From: Bacteroidales bacterium
GTDB lineage: Bacteria > Bacteroidota > Bacteroidia > Bacteroidales > UBA932
DNA length: 64,000 nt
NCBI GenBank assembly: GCA_017959005.1
Contig: JAGDBO010000006.1
Span: forward strand, 1-64,000
Reading direction: 5' to 3'
The notes under the pieces are model-generated. The model saw nothing but the letters and a program-made list of their open reading frames with translations. It made no database searches and was not told the origin of the DNA. Positions 15,856 through 25,252 of the stretch are shown in pieces. Position 1 is the first letter of the stretch. Each line of letters starts with the position of its first letter. Both the position numbers and the translations under genes were made by a program.

Positions 15856-18138
15856 ATGAAAAAAGGGTCAAAAAAAATATATATCGCGATAGTAGTCGTA
15901 CTGGCTCTTGTTGTAGCTTTGCTGCTGATTTTCAGAACGAAAGGAGAGGAGGAAACGGAAGAGAGAGAGGTTAAGGTGCTCTCGCCCAAAACGGAGGTGG
16001 CCTACAAGGCGGTGCCTAGCGATGCGGTTCTTATCTTTGATTTTGAGCAGTTGGATCATATTGCCCCTCTTTTAAGGGATACCTCCAACTATTTTTACGG
16101 CCTTATTGATCCCTCTTCAGAACTGGTGAAGTTCCAAAAGCGGCTGGTGGATTTGGGTGCCGGAAACTGCCACACGCTCTACTCTCTTCACTATTCAGCC
16201 ATCAACGAGGTGACACTGCTGCAGATTGCAGACCTCTCTGACGCCTCTTCAAAAGAGAAAATCATACACTACCTGGACTCCATTCCTCACACCCGGAGGG
16301 AGTATAACCAGGGTTCAATGAGAGTTTATGACAACGGCTTTAAGGTTGCCGTTAAGGATAATTACCTGCTGGCCAGCACTTCTACAATTTGCGTGGAGGG
16401 TTCTTTGCGCCATCTGGCAAACGGCTCATCCGTGCTTGACAATCAGGAGTTTTACTCAATGCTCCGCAGAACGGGAGGAGACGAGTGCCTCTATGTTAAC
16501 CATAAACAGATAGGAAAACTCTTCTCCGGAAGCGTTACCTACGGATTCTTAAAGTACTCTGACTTCATAATGAGAATGGCAACCTGGAGTGCCCTTATGA
16601 TGAATCCGCGTCAGAAGAACTTTATAAGTTTTGAGGGTTATCTAAAAGGGAATGAGGATCTTATAAACTTCTCCACGGTTCTCTCCGGCCAGAAGGGTGA
16701 GAGTTTCCGCTCTGCTGAGATTCTTCCGGCAAGCACTATGTTTGCCATATGTCTCAATATCTCAGCGGTTAAGGGTTACCTTAAGGATTTTCAGAAATAT
16801 CTGGATGCCAACAAGAAGATCTCATCTTACGCCGCAAGAATGGAGAGAGTTACTCTTTTAGACGCTCCTGCTCCTTTGGAGTGGGTTGCCTCAGAGGGCT
16901 TTACGGAGTTTGTTTCCGCCTTCATTCTTGTTGGAAACAAATATGAGTGGATGACATTTGCTTACCATAACTCCCAAACCTGGCTCAACAAAATGACCGG
17001 AATAAAGGGAAAGAGGGAGATTACGGAGCCGCAGCCTTATATCTACAAAGGCTACCTTGAGGCTCTCTTTGGCGAGTCATTCTCTCATACCCAGGAGGAT
17101 ATGTTCTGTAAGGTGGGAGACTGGACGGTGATTGGCAGCGCTCCGGCGGTTGCTGAATTTGCAAAGGGTAAGGCAAGTATGGTATCTCTGGAGGATTACC
17201 TCTCACATACTCCGGCATCTTCATTCTTTTCAGATAAGGCTGCTGTTAAGGCATTTGCAAACATTAAGGAGGGCTCAGACACCCTCTTTACAGTTCTGAA
17301 CAAATATTACAGAAAACGTTTTACCTCATCTATTCAGAAGAAGAATTTTGAGTATGCAACTCTGAGCGTTACTCCTAAGGGTAAGGATGTTTTGGCAAGC
17401 CTCAACTTCTACGCCGCACGTCTTTCTGAAGTTCCTCAGCTCTTTAATCCGGAGGAGGGAGGAAATCAGGTATTTATAGACAGTACAATAAAGACCTTCT
17501 TTGGTCCGTTCCCTCTGGTGGAGAACGGAGATACAACCTGGTTTGAGCAATCTCAAAAGTGGCTCTCCGTATCTTACCAGGACCGTAATCATAAGGGAAT
17601 CTGGGGAATACCAATGAAGGATACAATAAAGAACTACGCCTCTCTGGTTACAATGCCGGATGAGAAGAAGTATATTATGTTTATCCTTGGCAACAAACTC
17701 TATGCAATGAGCCGCAGGGGTGCGCACTATACAGGTTACCCTAAGGAGTTGGATTGCGGAGTGGCACTGGGTCCTAAGGTTGTGACTGAAAAGGGAGAGA
17801 CCCGTCTTATGATTCTTACGGATGAGAACATTGTGACAAAGAGAGATTTGGAGGGAAAGAGAGTGAGCGGTTGGGAAGATATCCACGCGGATGAATTCAC
17901 ACGCACACTTCCGGAGGAGAAGATTCTCTTTGGTCAGAAATATCTGATTCTCAGAACTGTAGGTAAGACCCGCATCTACCTTCCTAACGGAGAGGAGGTG
18001 ACTGCAAAGAATCTTAAGAGACCAATCTCCAAGGAGAGTCCTATAGTGGAGGTTGAGGATGGATTTGTTAAAGTTATGGGGGTAGACGGAAAGGAGTTTC
18101 TGTTTAATCTCCGCAATGGAAGAATTAAAAAGTTGTAA
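15856..18138 (+). CDS. Membrane-anchored protein of unknown function
   Basis: I do not recognise a defined family with certainty. The protein has 760 residues from ATG 15856 (765 if ATG 15841 is used; a -7-like element at 15832 makes that unlikely). One N-terminal transmembrane helix (about residues 8-26) is followed by a charged linker, so the bulk should lie in the periplasm. The large domain resembles DUF3352-like Bacteroidota proteins. The last ~200 residues are a series of short strand-turn units (GNKLYAMS, TRLMILTDENIV, TRIYLPNGEEV) that suggest a beta-propeller-like fold. The ABC exporter gene starts 6 bp later, so the two are probably made and used together. Confidence 0.68.
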   Translation: MKKGSKKIYIAIVVVLALVVALLLIFRTKGEEETEEREVKVLSPKTEVAYKAVPSDAVLIFDFEQLDHIAPLLRDTSNYFYGLIDPSSELVKFQKRLVDLGAGNCHTLYSLHYSAINEVTLLQIADLSDASSKEKIIHYLDSIPHTRREYNQGSMRVYDNGFKVAVKDNYLLASTSTICVEGSLRHLANGSSVLDNQEFYSMLRRTGGDECLYVNHKQIGKLFSGSVTYGFLKYSDFIMRMATWSALMMNPRQKNFISFEGYLKGNEDLINFSTVLSGQKGESFRSAEILPASTMFAICLNISAVKGYLKDFQKYLDANKKISSYAARMERVTLLDAPAPLEWVASEGFTEFVSAFILVGNKYEWMTFAYHNSQTWLNKMTGIKGKREITEPQPYIYKGYLEALFGESFSHTQEDMFCKVGDWTVIGSAPAVAEFAKGKASMVSLEDYLSHTPASSFFSDKAAVKAFANIKEGSDTLFTVLNKYYRKRFTSSIQKKNFEYATLSVTPKGKDVLASLNFYAARLSEVPQLFNPEEGGNQVFIDSTIKTFFGPFPLVENGDTTWFEQSQKWLSVSYQDRNHKGIWGIPMKDTIKNYASLVTMPDEKKYIMFILGNKLYAMSRRGAHYTGYPKELDCGVALGPKVVTEKGETRLMILTDENIVTKRDLEGKRVSGWEDIHADEFTRTLPEEKILFGQKYLILRTVGKTRIYLPNGEEVTAKNLKRPISKESPIVEVEDGFVKVMGVDGKEFLFNLRNGRIKKL

Positions 18139-18144
18139 AGAGAT

Positions 18145-19995
18145 ATGAAAAGTTTTTGGAGGCTGCTTAACTATGCAAGACCTTTCCACAGGTTCTGGCC
18201 GGGATATATAATTCTGGCTCTGCTCAGTGTGATCTTCGGAGTTGTGAATTACACTCTGATCTCACCTGTTTTGAACCTGCTCTTTGAGTCTCCTTCTACC
18301 GCAGAGGTAACCGCACAGATGGCAACTCTGGCGGAGAATACCAAGGAGTTTGCCTTTACAAAGGATTGGTTTATAGATACTTTCCAGTACTACTTGGATA
18401 AGGTGTTCCTTGCTCACGGAGCACTTAAGGCGCTGCTCTTTGTCTGCGCTCTTCTGGTTGGAGCCTCAATGCTTTCAAACCTTGCAAGATATTTGAGCCA
18501 GACCATTCTGGTGAGAATGAGAACCCACATTATGAAGAACATCCGTACGGATCTTTTCCATAAGGTATCTACAATGGATGTTGGCTTCTATCACACTCAG
18601 CAGAAGGGAGATATCTTAAGCAGAATCTCCAATGACGTAACCGAGGTGCAGAACGGAGTGGCAGACAGTTTCCACATGATTTTCAGAGAACCTCTCCTGA
18701 TTATCGGATTCCTCTCCGCCTGCTTTATAATCTCTCCGAGGCTCACTTTGATGACCCTTATTACCATCCCGATTTCCGCTTTGGTCATTGGCGGTATCAC
18801 CAAGAAGCTGAAGAGGAAAGCCGTTACTACTCAGACCCTTATGGGAAGAATAGTGAGCCATTTTGACGAGGCTATATCCGGAATAAGAATCATAAAGGGC
18901 TTCAATGCGCAGAAGTATGTGCAGGAGAATTTTGAGGAGACCAACATTGCTCACAAAAAGAGCAGCCGCAAGATGCTCTACCGTCAGCAGCTTGCCCATC
19001 CTCTCTCAGAATTCCTTGGTATCACCATAGCTGCAGCGGTTCTGATGTATGCCGGCTGGCTCCAGATTGGAGGAAAGTTGGGAATGAGCATGAGCACACT
19101 TATGGTTTACATCCTCTGCTACTGGAGAGTGCTTGAGCCTGCAAAAAATATTGCAAATGCATACGCCAGCATTCAGAGAGGAATGGTTAGCGGCGAGCGT
19201 CTTTTTGCAATCCTGGATGCTCAGAACAAGATTACGGAAAAGGCTGATGCCAAGACTCTTAAAGAGTTTAAAACCAATATTGAGTACAGGAACGTAGACT
19301 TCTCTTACGGCCAGACTCCGGTTCTTAAGAACATCTCTGTAAATATTCCAAAGGGAAAGATGGTTGCACTGGTGGGACCTAGCGGTGCGGGTAAATCTAC
19401 CTTTGCGGATCTGTTGCCGAGGTTCTATGATGTGGTTGGTGGTCAGATACTTATAGACGGCGTGGATATTAGGGATTACACTCTGGATTCCCTCACCTCC
19501 GTAATGGGAATTGTGACTCAGGAGTCCATCCTCTTTAACGATACCATCTACAACAACATCACCTTTGGTATGAAAGACGTTAAGAGAGAGGATGTTATAG
19601 AGGCTGCCAGAATTGCCAACGCTCTGGAGTTCATTGAGCAGATGCCTCAAAAGTTTGAGACCAACATAGGAGACAGAGGCGAGAACCTATCGGGAGGACA
19701 GAGGCAGAGAATAGCAATAGCGAGAGCAGTTCTGAAGAACCCTCCTATCCTTATTCTGGATGAGGCTACAAGTGCGCTGGATACTGAGAGTGAGCGTCTT
19801 GTACAGGATGCACTCTACAAACTCATGCAGAACCGTACATCCATTGTGATTGCACACCGCCTCTCAACTATCAGATATGCAGATGATATCATAGTACTCA
19901 AGGAGGGTGAGATTGTTGAGGAGGGCAACCATGACCAGCTTACCGCAAAGGGTGGAATTTACGCCGGCCTTTGTGCTATGCAAGTATTTAATTAA
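18145..19995 (+). CDS. MsbA-type ABC exporter, permease fused to ATPase
   Basis: The 616-residue protein is a half-transporter that should act as a homodimer in the inner membrane. Residues 1-345 hold six predicted membrane helices, and the ATPase domain follows: Walker A GPSGAGKST (411-419), Q-loop TQES, signature LSGGQ (515-519), Walker B ILILDE and switch His571. The subfamily includes MsbA lipid flippases and multidrug exporters; lipid A core or another lipid is a reasonable guess but not proven. It lies between an anchored periplasmic protein and an acyl-CoA synthetase-like gene, which gives the locus an envelope-lipid flavour. Confidence 0.92.
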   Translation: MKSFWRLLNYARPFHRFWPGYIILALLSVIFGVVNYTLISPVLNLLFESPSTAEVTAQMATLAENTKEFAFTKDWFIDTFQYYLDKVFLAHGALKALLFVCALLVGASMLSNLARYLSQTILVRMRTHIMKNIRTDLFHKVSTMDVGFYHTQQKGDILSRISNDVTEVQNGVADSFHMIFREPLLIIGFLSACFIISPRLTLMTLITIPISALVIGGITKKLKRKAVTTQTLMGRIVSHFDEAISGIRIIKGFNAQKYVQENFEETNIAHKKSSRKMLYRQQLAHPLSEFLGITIAAAVLMYAGWLQIGGKLGMSMSTLMVYILCYWRVLEPAKNIANAYASIQRGMVSGERLFAILDAQNKITEKADAKTLKEFKTNIEYRNVDFSYGQTPVLKNISVNIPKGKMVALVGPSGAGKSTFADLLPRFYDVVGGQILIDGVDIRDYTLDSLTSVMGIVTQESILFNDTIYNNITFGMKDVKREDVIEAARIANALEFIEQMPQKFETNIGDRGENLSGGQRQRIAIARAVLKNPPILILDEATSALDTESERLVQDALYKLMQNRTSIVIAHRLSTIRYADDIIVLKEGEIVEEGNHDQLTAKGGIYAGLCAMQVFN

Positions 19996-20016
19996 CAGAA
20001 ACTAAAACCTATTAAA

Positions 20017-21684
20017 ATGTTATACAGATCCGATTCAGTAAACAAGATTATTGAGGAGAGCATTAAACACCATTGGGATCTTCCCGCTCTATCTGATTAC
20101 AAAGGCGTTACTCTCTACTACAGAGATGTTGCCCGCAGAATTGCAAAGATTCACATTGTCTTTGAAGAGGTGGGCGTTAAGCGCGGAGACAAGATTGCCA
20201 TCTGTTCCAGAAACCAGGCAAACTGGGCTGTTGTATTTCTTGCCTCTCTTACATACGGAGCGGTTCCGGTTCCTATCCTGCACGAGTTTAAACCTAGCAG
20301 CGTAGAGCATATCGTAAACCATTCTGACAGCAAGATCTTCTTTGTAGGAAGTGCTGTTCTTGAGGGAGTTACACTGACTCACATGCCTAAGCTGAGTGCA
20401 ACCATTCTGCTGGACGATTTCTCTCTGGTTCACGCCAAGGATCCTAAGGGGTTGCAGGCTATGGAGCATCTTAATGAACTCTTTGGAAGAAAGTTCCCTA
20501 AGAACTTCAAACAGGAGAGCATCTGCTATGAGAAGGAGAAGAGCAGAGAGGAACTTGCAATGATAAACTACACCAGCGGAACCAGCGGCTTCTCCAAGGG
20601 AGTTATGATTCCTTACAGAGCAGTTCTCTCCAACATTCTTTTTGCTGAAGAGGTGATGTCTCAGGTTACGGACAAGTCCAACGTGGTATCCATTCTTCCA
20701 ACCGCACATATGTACGGAATGATGTTCGAGTTCCTCTTTGAATTTACGGTAGGTGCTCACATTCATTTCCTTACAAGAGTGCCAAGCCCTAGCGTAATAG
20801 TGAAGGCCTTTGAAGAGATTAAGCCAAAAGTTATCATCTCCGTTCCTCTGGTAATTGAGAAGATTTACAAGAACCGTCTCCAGCCGTTCCTCAAAACTCC
20901 GGGTGTGAGATTCTTGCTTCGTTTACCTATTGCGGATAAGAAAATCAAGACACAGATCAACGAAACTCTTACCAACTCCTTTGGCGGTGCCTTTGAAGAG
21001 GTTATCATTGGTGGTGCCGCATTCAATAAAGATGCAGACAGTTTCTTCAACTCTATAGGCTTCAGATATACAGTTGGTTACGGAATGACAGAGTGCGCTC
21101 CAATCATTGCATACGCTGGTTGGAGGGAGAAGAAGGTAGGCTCTTGCGGAAAGGCCGCTCCAAGGATGGAGATTAGAATAGACTCTGAAGATCCTCTGAA
21201 GATTCCCGGAGAGATTCAGGTGAAGGGAGACAACACAATGCTCGGCTACTACAAGAACGAACAGGCTACAAAAGAGTCATTTACAGATGACGGTTGGATG
21301 AGAACCGGAGATTTGGGTCTTGTAGATTCAGACGGCTTCCTCTACATAAAGGGAAGAAGCAAGAGTATGATTCTTGGTCCTAGCGGACAGAACATCTACC
21401 CTGAGGAGATTGAGAGTGTAATTAACAACATGCCGTATGTTGTTGAGTCACTGGTTATTGAAGATGACGGTAAATTGGTGGCACTTATCTATCCGGATAT
21501 TGAGTCTGCAATGAACGCGGGGCTCACCACTCAGGAGATGATTCTTGCAAAGATGAAGGAGAATATCAATATAGTTAACGAAGAGATGCCTAACTACTCA
21601 AAGATTTCAGACGTAAGGATTATGCCTGAGGAGTTTGAGAAGACACCAAAGAGAAGCATCAAGCGTTACATATATCAGAACTAA
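20017..21684 (+). CDS. AMP-binding (long-chain acyl-CoA synthetase-like) enzyme
   Basis: The 555-residue protein belongs to the adenylate-forming family and should activate a carboxylic acid, probably a fatty acid, as acyl-AMP and then thioester. The P-loop-like NYTSGTSGFSKGVM segment (about 188-201), the GYGMTECAP motif, the TGDLG motif and the hinge region IKGRSKSMILGPSGQNIYPEEIE are all present. There is no signal peptide. Compared with typical FadD proteins it is a compact form. It follows the ABC exporter by 21 bp and precedes a dCMP deaminase gene by 15 bp. The exact substrate is unknown. Confidence 0.88.
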   Translation: MLYRSDSVNKIIEESIKHHWDLPALSDYKGVTLYYRDVARRIAKIHIVFEEVGVKRGDKIAICSRNQANWAVVFLASLTYGAVPVPILHEFKPSSVEHIVNHSDSKIFFVGSAVLEGVTLTHMPKLSATILLDDFSLVHAKDPKGLQAMEHLNELFGRKFPKNFKQESICYEKEKSREELAMINYTSGTSGFSKGVMIPYRAVLSNILFAEEVMSQVTDKSNVVSILPTAHMYGMMFEFLFEFTVGAHIHFLTRVPSPSVIVKAFEEIKPKVIISVPLVIEKIYKNRLQPFLKTPGVRFLLRLPIADKKIKTQINETLTNSFGGAFEEVIIGGAAFNKDADSFFNSIGFRYTVGYGMTECAPIIAYAGWREKKVGSCGKAAPRMEIRIDSEDPLKIPGEIQVKGDNTMLGYYKNEQATKESFTDDGWMRTGDLGLVDSDGFLYIKGRSKSMILGPSGQNIYPEEIESVINNMPYVVESLVIEDDGKLVALIYPDIESAMNAGLTTQEMILAKMKENINIVNEEMPNYSKISDVRIMPEEFEKTPKRSIKRYIYQN

Positions 21685-21699
21685 CTGAAAGAGAGAAAA

Positions 21700-22158
21700 A
21701 TGGATAAACAGTTACAGTTTGATTTAAGCTATCTTCAGATGGCCGGTGTTTGGGCCAGAAACTCATACAGCAAACGTCTGCAGGTTGGAGCGTTGCTTGT
21801 AAAAGACCGTATGATTATTTCAGACGGTTACAACGGAACCCCATCCGGGTTTGAGAACGTGTGTGAAGATGAGAACGGAGTGACAAAGCCCTACGTGCTT
21901 CACGCAGAGGCGAATGCAATCACAAAGGTTGCAAAGAGCAACAACTCTTCAGAGGGTGCAACTCTCTACATCACCGCCTCTCCTTGTATGGAGTGCTCCA
22001 AACTTATCATTCAGAGCGGAATACGCAGAGTGGTCTACAGAGACGCCTACCGTTTGGATGACGGCATCAAACTTTTAAAGCGTGCCGGCATTGAGGTTGA
22101 GCAGATAGACAAAGATAAAATTGCGCTTCTTGAAAAAGAGCTTCAAGAGAAAGAATAA
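21700..22158 (+). CDS. dCMP deaminase family protein
   Basis: The 152-residue zinc deaminase has the HAE motif (H68, E70) and the PCMEC motif (C96, C99) that bind zinc and activate water. Family members deaminate dCMP to dUMP for thymidylate synthesis; some homologues are called ComEB. The N-terminal WARNSYSKRLQVGA and DGYNGTPSGF segments are typical. It lies in a tight plus-strand series and the next gene starts 20 bp downstream. Confidence 0.92.
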   Translation: MDKQLQFDLSYLQMAGVWARNSYSKRLQVGALLVKDRMIISDGYNGTPSGFENVCEDENGVTKPYVLHAEANAITKVAKSNNSSEGATLYITASPCMECSKLIIQSGIRRVVYRDAYRLDDGIKLLKRAGIEVEQIDKDKIALLEKELQEKE

Positions 22159-22178
22159 TTTAAAATCAGAAGGATACA

Positions 22179-23813
22179 ATGCCTCAGAAATTAAAGGAAC
22201 TGTTAGACAATCCCTGGTTTAAGGGCTTTTTGGTACTGCTTCTTGCCGCTTTTCTTTTGGGTCACGCCAGAAGATGTTCAAGGAGTGTAAAGCCCCTTCC
22301 TACAGGAGATAACGTAAAGTGGAGCAAGCTGATGCTGGTAATTGACCAGATAGAGAAGAACTATGTGGATACCATCAGTTACAAACAGATTATTGAGAAG
22401 GCCATTCCTTCCCTGCTGGAGAGTTTGGATCCTCACTCTGTTTATCTTCCTCCAACAGACCTTCAGAGAGCGGACGAGTCTCTGATTGGCAACTTCTCAG
22501 GCATTGGTATTGAGTTCAATGTTCCTAATGATACTGCGGTGGTAGTGAGCGTAATACCGGGAGGCCCATCCAGCCGCGCCGGACTTCACAGCGGAGACCG
22601 CATAATAAAAGTTGATGACAGAACCGTTGCAGGTGTCAACCTTCCTCAAGACTCTCTTATCAGATTGCTCAGAGGACCAAGGGATACTAAGGTTACAGTA
22701 GATGTTCAGAGAAACGGAGTTAACGAACTTATTCCGTTTGAGATTACCAGAGGTGTAATTCCTATCAACAGCCTGGATGCTGCAATTATGATTACTCCTA
22801 CTCTGGGTTACATTAAACTTTCAACATTCTCACTCACAACGCATTTGGAGTTCCTAAGGGCAGCGCTTGAACTTAAGGCACGGGGAATGACAACTCTGCT
22901 TTTGGATTTAAGGGACAATCCCGGCGGATTTATGGAGCAGGCTGTTCTCATCTCCAACGAGTTCCTTAACAAGGGAGATAAGGTTGTCTATATGCAGGGT
23001 AGGATGCGTAAGAGAGAGGACTATAAGGCAAGAGGAACCGGAAGGCTTAAAGATGTCAAGCTGTATGTTGCTATAAATGAAGCCTCTGCCTCATCTTCAG
23101 AGATTGTTGCGGGAGCAATTCAGGATAACGACCGCGGAACAATCGTAGGCCGCCGCTCATTTGGTAAGGGGTTGGTTCAGGAGCCAATCCGCTTCTCAGA
23201 CAGCAGTGGAATACGCCTTACCGTTGCCCGCTTCTACACCCCGTCCGGAAGGTGCATTCAGAAACCTTACACTCCGGATTATAACTACGATATACTGGGC
23301 AGATACCAGAGAGGAGAGATGCGCAGCGCAGACTCCATAAAGGTTAACGACTCCCTCAAATACACCACTGTAGGAGGGCGTACCGTTTACGGAGGTGGAG
23401 GCATTATGCCGGATGTATTTGTCCCGATAGATACCGTGGGAGTTACAGACTTCCTTATCAAAGTGAACCGCAAGAGTCTGCTGATGAAGTTCTCATCTCA
23501 CTTTGCAGATCTCAACAGAGCCGCTCTGGATACTGCAAAATCTCTGGAGGATCTGGAGAAGATTTTCACAAGAGAACATCTTCAGCATCAGTTCCTTCTC
23601 TATGCCGCATCAGAGGGAGTGCGCCCTAAGGGAGATGAATGGGAGCAGAGCGGATTCATTGTCCTTCAGCAACTTAAGGGACTCATTGGACGCTACTCCG
23701 CAATGAAGGAGGATGCGCTTTATCCTTACATTCTCAAGATTGACAACCTTGTAGACAAGGTTAAGGAGTTGGAGGGCGTGAAAGAGGAAGAGACGGAAGA
23801 AGCTAAGAAATAG
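22179..23813 (+). CDS. S41-family C-terminal processing peptidase
   Basis: This periplasmic serine protease, anchored by one N-terminal helix (about 14-28), belongs to the Ctp/Prc family that recognises protein C-termini. In the 544-residue protein the PDZ domain spans about 95-180 (FSGIGIEF, GGPSSRAGLHSGDRI). The protease domain has RDNPGGF, the catalytic Ser in the SASSSEIVAG stretch (303-307) and Lys330 in FGKG. A C-terminal helical region of ~130 residues follows, ending in a Glu/Lys-rich tail. It starts 20 bp after the dCMP deaminase gene and ends 9 bp before rpiB. Confidence 0.94.
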   Translation: MPQKLKELLDNPWFKGFLVLLLAAFLLGHARRCSRSVKPLPTGDNVKWSKLMLVIDQIEKNYVDTISYKQIIEKAIPSLLESLDPHSVYLPPTDLQRADESLIGNFSGIGIEFNVPNDTAVVVSVIPGGPSSRAGLHSGDRIIKVDDRTVAGVNLPQDSLIRLLRGPRDTKVTVDVQRNGVNELIPFEITRGVIPINSLDAAIMITPTLGYIKLSTFSLTTHLEFLRAALELKARGMTTLLLDLRDNPGGFMEQAVLISNEFLNKGDKVVYMQGRMRKREDYKARGTGRLKDVKLYVAINEASASSSEIVAGAIQDNDRGTIVGRRSFGKGLVQEPIRFSDSSGIRLTVARFYTPSGRCIQKPYTPDYNYDILGRYQRGEMRSADSIKVNDSLKYTTVGGRTVYGGGGIMPDVFVPIDTVGVTDFLIKVNRKSLLMKFSSHFADLNRAALDTAKSLEDLEKIFTREHLQHQFLLYAASEGVRPKGDEWEQSGFIVLQQLKGLIGRYSAMKEDALYPYILKIDNLVDKVKELEGVKEEETEEAKK

Positions 23814-23822
23814 AGATACGTT

Positions 23823-24266
23823 ATGGCTAAGAAAGTTATTATAGGAATGGCGTCAGACCACGCCGGTTACAAACTTAAGGAACACCTCAAACCTTTCCTT
23901 GAGAAGATGGGTTACAAGGTTAAGGATTTTGGGACTCACTCCGAGGAGAGCATGGACTACCCGGATACCGCTCATCCATTGGCATTTGCAGTGGAGAACA
24001 AGGAGGTGGATTTTGGTGTAGCAATGTGCGGCAGCGGCAACGGCATCACAATGACTCTTAACAAACATCAGGGAGTAAGAGCCGCCCTATGCTGGAATGC
24101 GGAACTTGGAGCTTTGGCAAAGCAGCACAACAACGCCAACGTTCTCTCTCTTCCTGCAAGATTTATCTCAGAGGCTGAGGCTGAGGAGATTGTAAAGGCC
24201 TACATCAATGCCGAGTTTGAGGGAGGGCGTCACCAGCGCAGGATAGACAAGATTCCTGTAAAATAA
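23823..24266 (+). CDS. rpiB: Ribose 5-phosphate isomerase B
   Basis: RpiB interconverts ribose 5-phosphate and ribulose 5-phosphate. The 147 residues match the family length. Visible hallmarks are ASDHAGYKLKE at the N-terminus, DYPD near residue 45, the catalytic Cys in MCGSGNGI and the HNNANVLSLPAR segment. Note that ribulose 5-phosphate is also the substrate of KdsD encoded at 12.9 kb. It sits tightly between the Ctp protease and truB. Confidence 0.95.
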   Translation: MAKKVIIGMASDHAGYKLKEHLKPFLEKMGYKVKDFGTHSEESMDYPDTAHPLAFAVENKEVDFGVAMCGSGNGITMTLNKHQGVRAALCWNAELGALAKQHNNANVLSLPARFISEAEAEEIVKAYINAEFEGGRHQRRIDKIPVK

Positions 24267-24271
24267 TTCAG

Positions 24272-25183
24272 ATGTCTGAAACAAAGAGTATAAAGCCAGT
24301 TGTTATAGACGGTCATTTCTCTCAGAATCTTGAGAGAGATTTGGCAGCATATCCAGAGGGTATCATTTTTCCTGTGGACAAACCCTACAAGTGGACAAGT
24401 TCTGACGTAGTAAGAAAGATAAAGTATGCCCTGCGTAACTACTTTGGAACCAAGAATATAAAGATAGGGCACGCCGGAACTTTGGACCCTCTTGCAACCG
24501 GCCTTCTGATTATCTGCGTAGGCAAAGCCACCAAACTTTCAGAATCTCTGCAGGCGGAAAAGAAGGAGTACATTGCGGAGTTCACACTGGGAGCAACCAC
24601 TCCCTCCTTTGACCGTGAGCATCCCATTGACGCCCTCTATCCAACAGACCATATTACTCTCGATAGTTTAAAAAGCGCTGTAACTCAGCTAAACGCACAG
24701 ACAGAGCAACTCCCTCCGGTCTTCTCTGCAAAATATGTAAACGGTACCCGTTCATACTTTCTTGCCCGTCACGGAGAGGAGGTTGAACTCAAACCCGCAC
24801 CCATAAAAATCTATGATACAGAGCTCTTGTATTATTCAGGTTGTGTGAGTGAGTGGAAAGGTTGGGGTTTGGAGAGACCTTTATATGGCAGTGATGCTGA
24901 GCACAATACCTTTATGGTGAAGAAAAGAATTGCAAGCCAGGAAGACAATCCCGTTCCGTTATATACTGAAAACTCGCTTCTTACACCGGAGCAGATTAAC
25001 GCACTGCCCCGTGCGGTTGTAAGAATTGAGTGCAGCAAGGGCACCTACATCCGTTCTGTTGCCAGAGACTTTGGACTGGCACTGGGCAGCGGAGCCTTTA
25101 TGTCTGCTCTGAGAAGAACGGCTTCCGGCGGTTTCCGCGTGGAGGATGCAATCAATCTGAAAGAATTCTTCAATTCTTTGTAA
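24272..25183 (+). CDS. truB: tRNA pseudouridine-55 synthase with an unusual insertion
   Basis: TruB makes pseudouridine 55 in the T arm of tRNAs. The 303-residue protein has the catalytic Asp72 in HAGTLDPLATG and the later CSKGTYIRSVARDFG motif. Between IYDTELLYYSG (about 180-190) and the strand VVRIECSKGTYIR (about 249 on) there is an extra segment of roughly 50 residues, rich in Trp, Tyr and charged residues. Most TruB proteins have only a short connection there. The reading frame is intact across it. truB starts 6 bp after rpiB and queA follows. Confidence 0.94.
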   Translation: MSETKSIKPVVIDGHFSQNLERDLAAYPEGIIFPVDKPYKWTSSDVVRKIKYALRNYFGTKNIKIGHAGTLDPLATGLLIICVGKATKLSESLQAEKKEYIAEFTLGATTPSFDREHPIDALYPTDHITLDSLKSAVTQLNAQTEQLPPVFSAKYVNGTRSYFLARHGEEVELKPAPIKIYDTELLYYSGCVSEWKGWGLERPLYGSDAEHNTFMVKKRIASQEDNPVPLYTENSLLTPEQINALPRAVVRIECSKGTYIRSVARDFGLALGSGAFMSALRRTASGGFRVEDAINLKEFFNSL

Positions 25184-25252
25184 CTTTTTCTATTCTCCAT
25201 CGTATACTACTATGCCTATCGTGCATGGGCAACACGTACAAAAGCGTTATTT

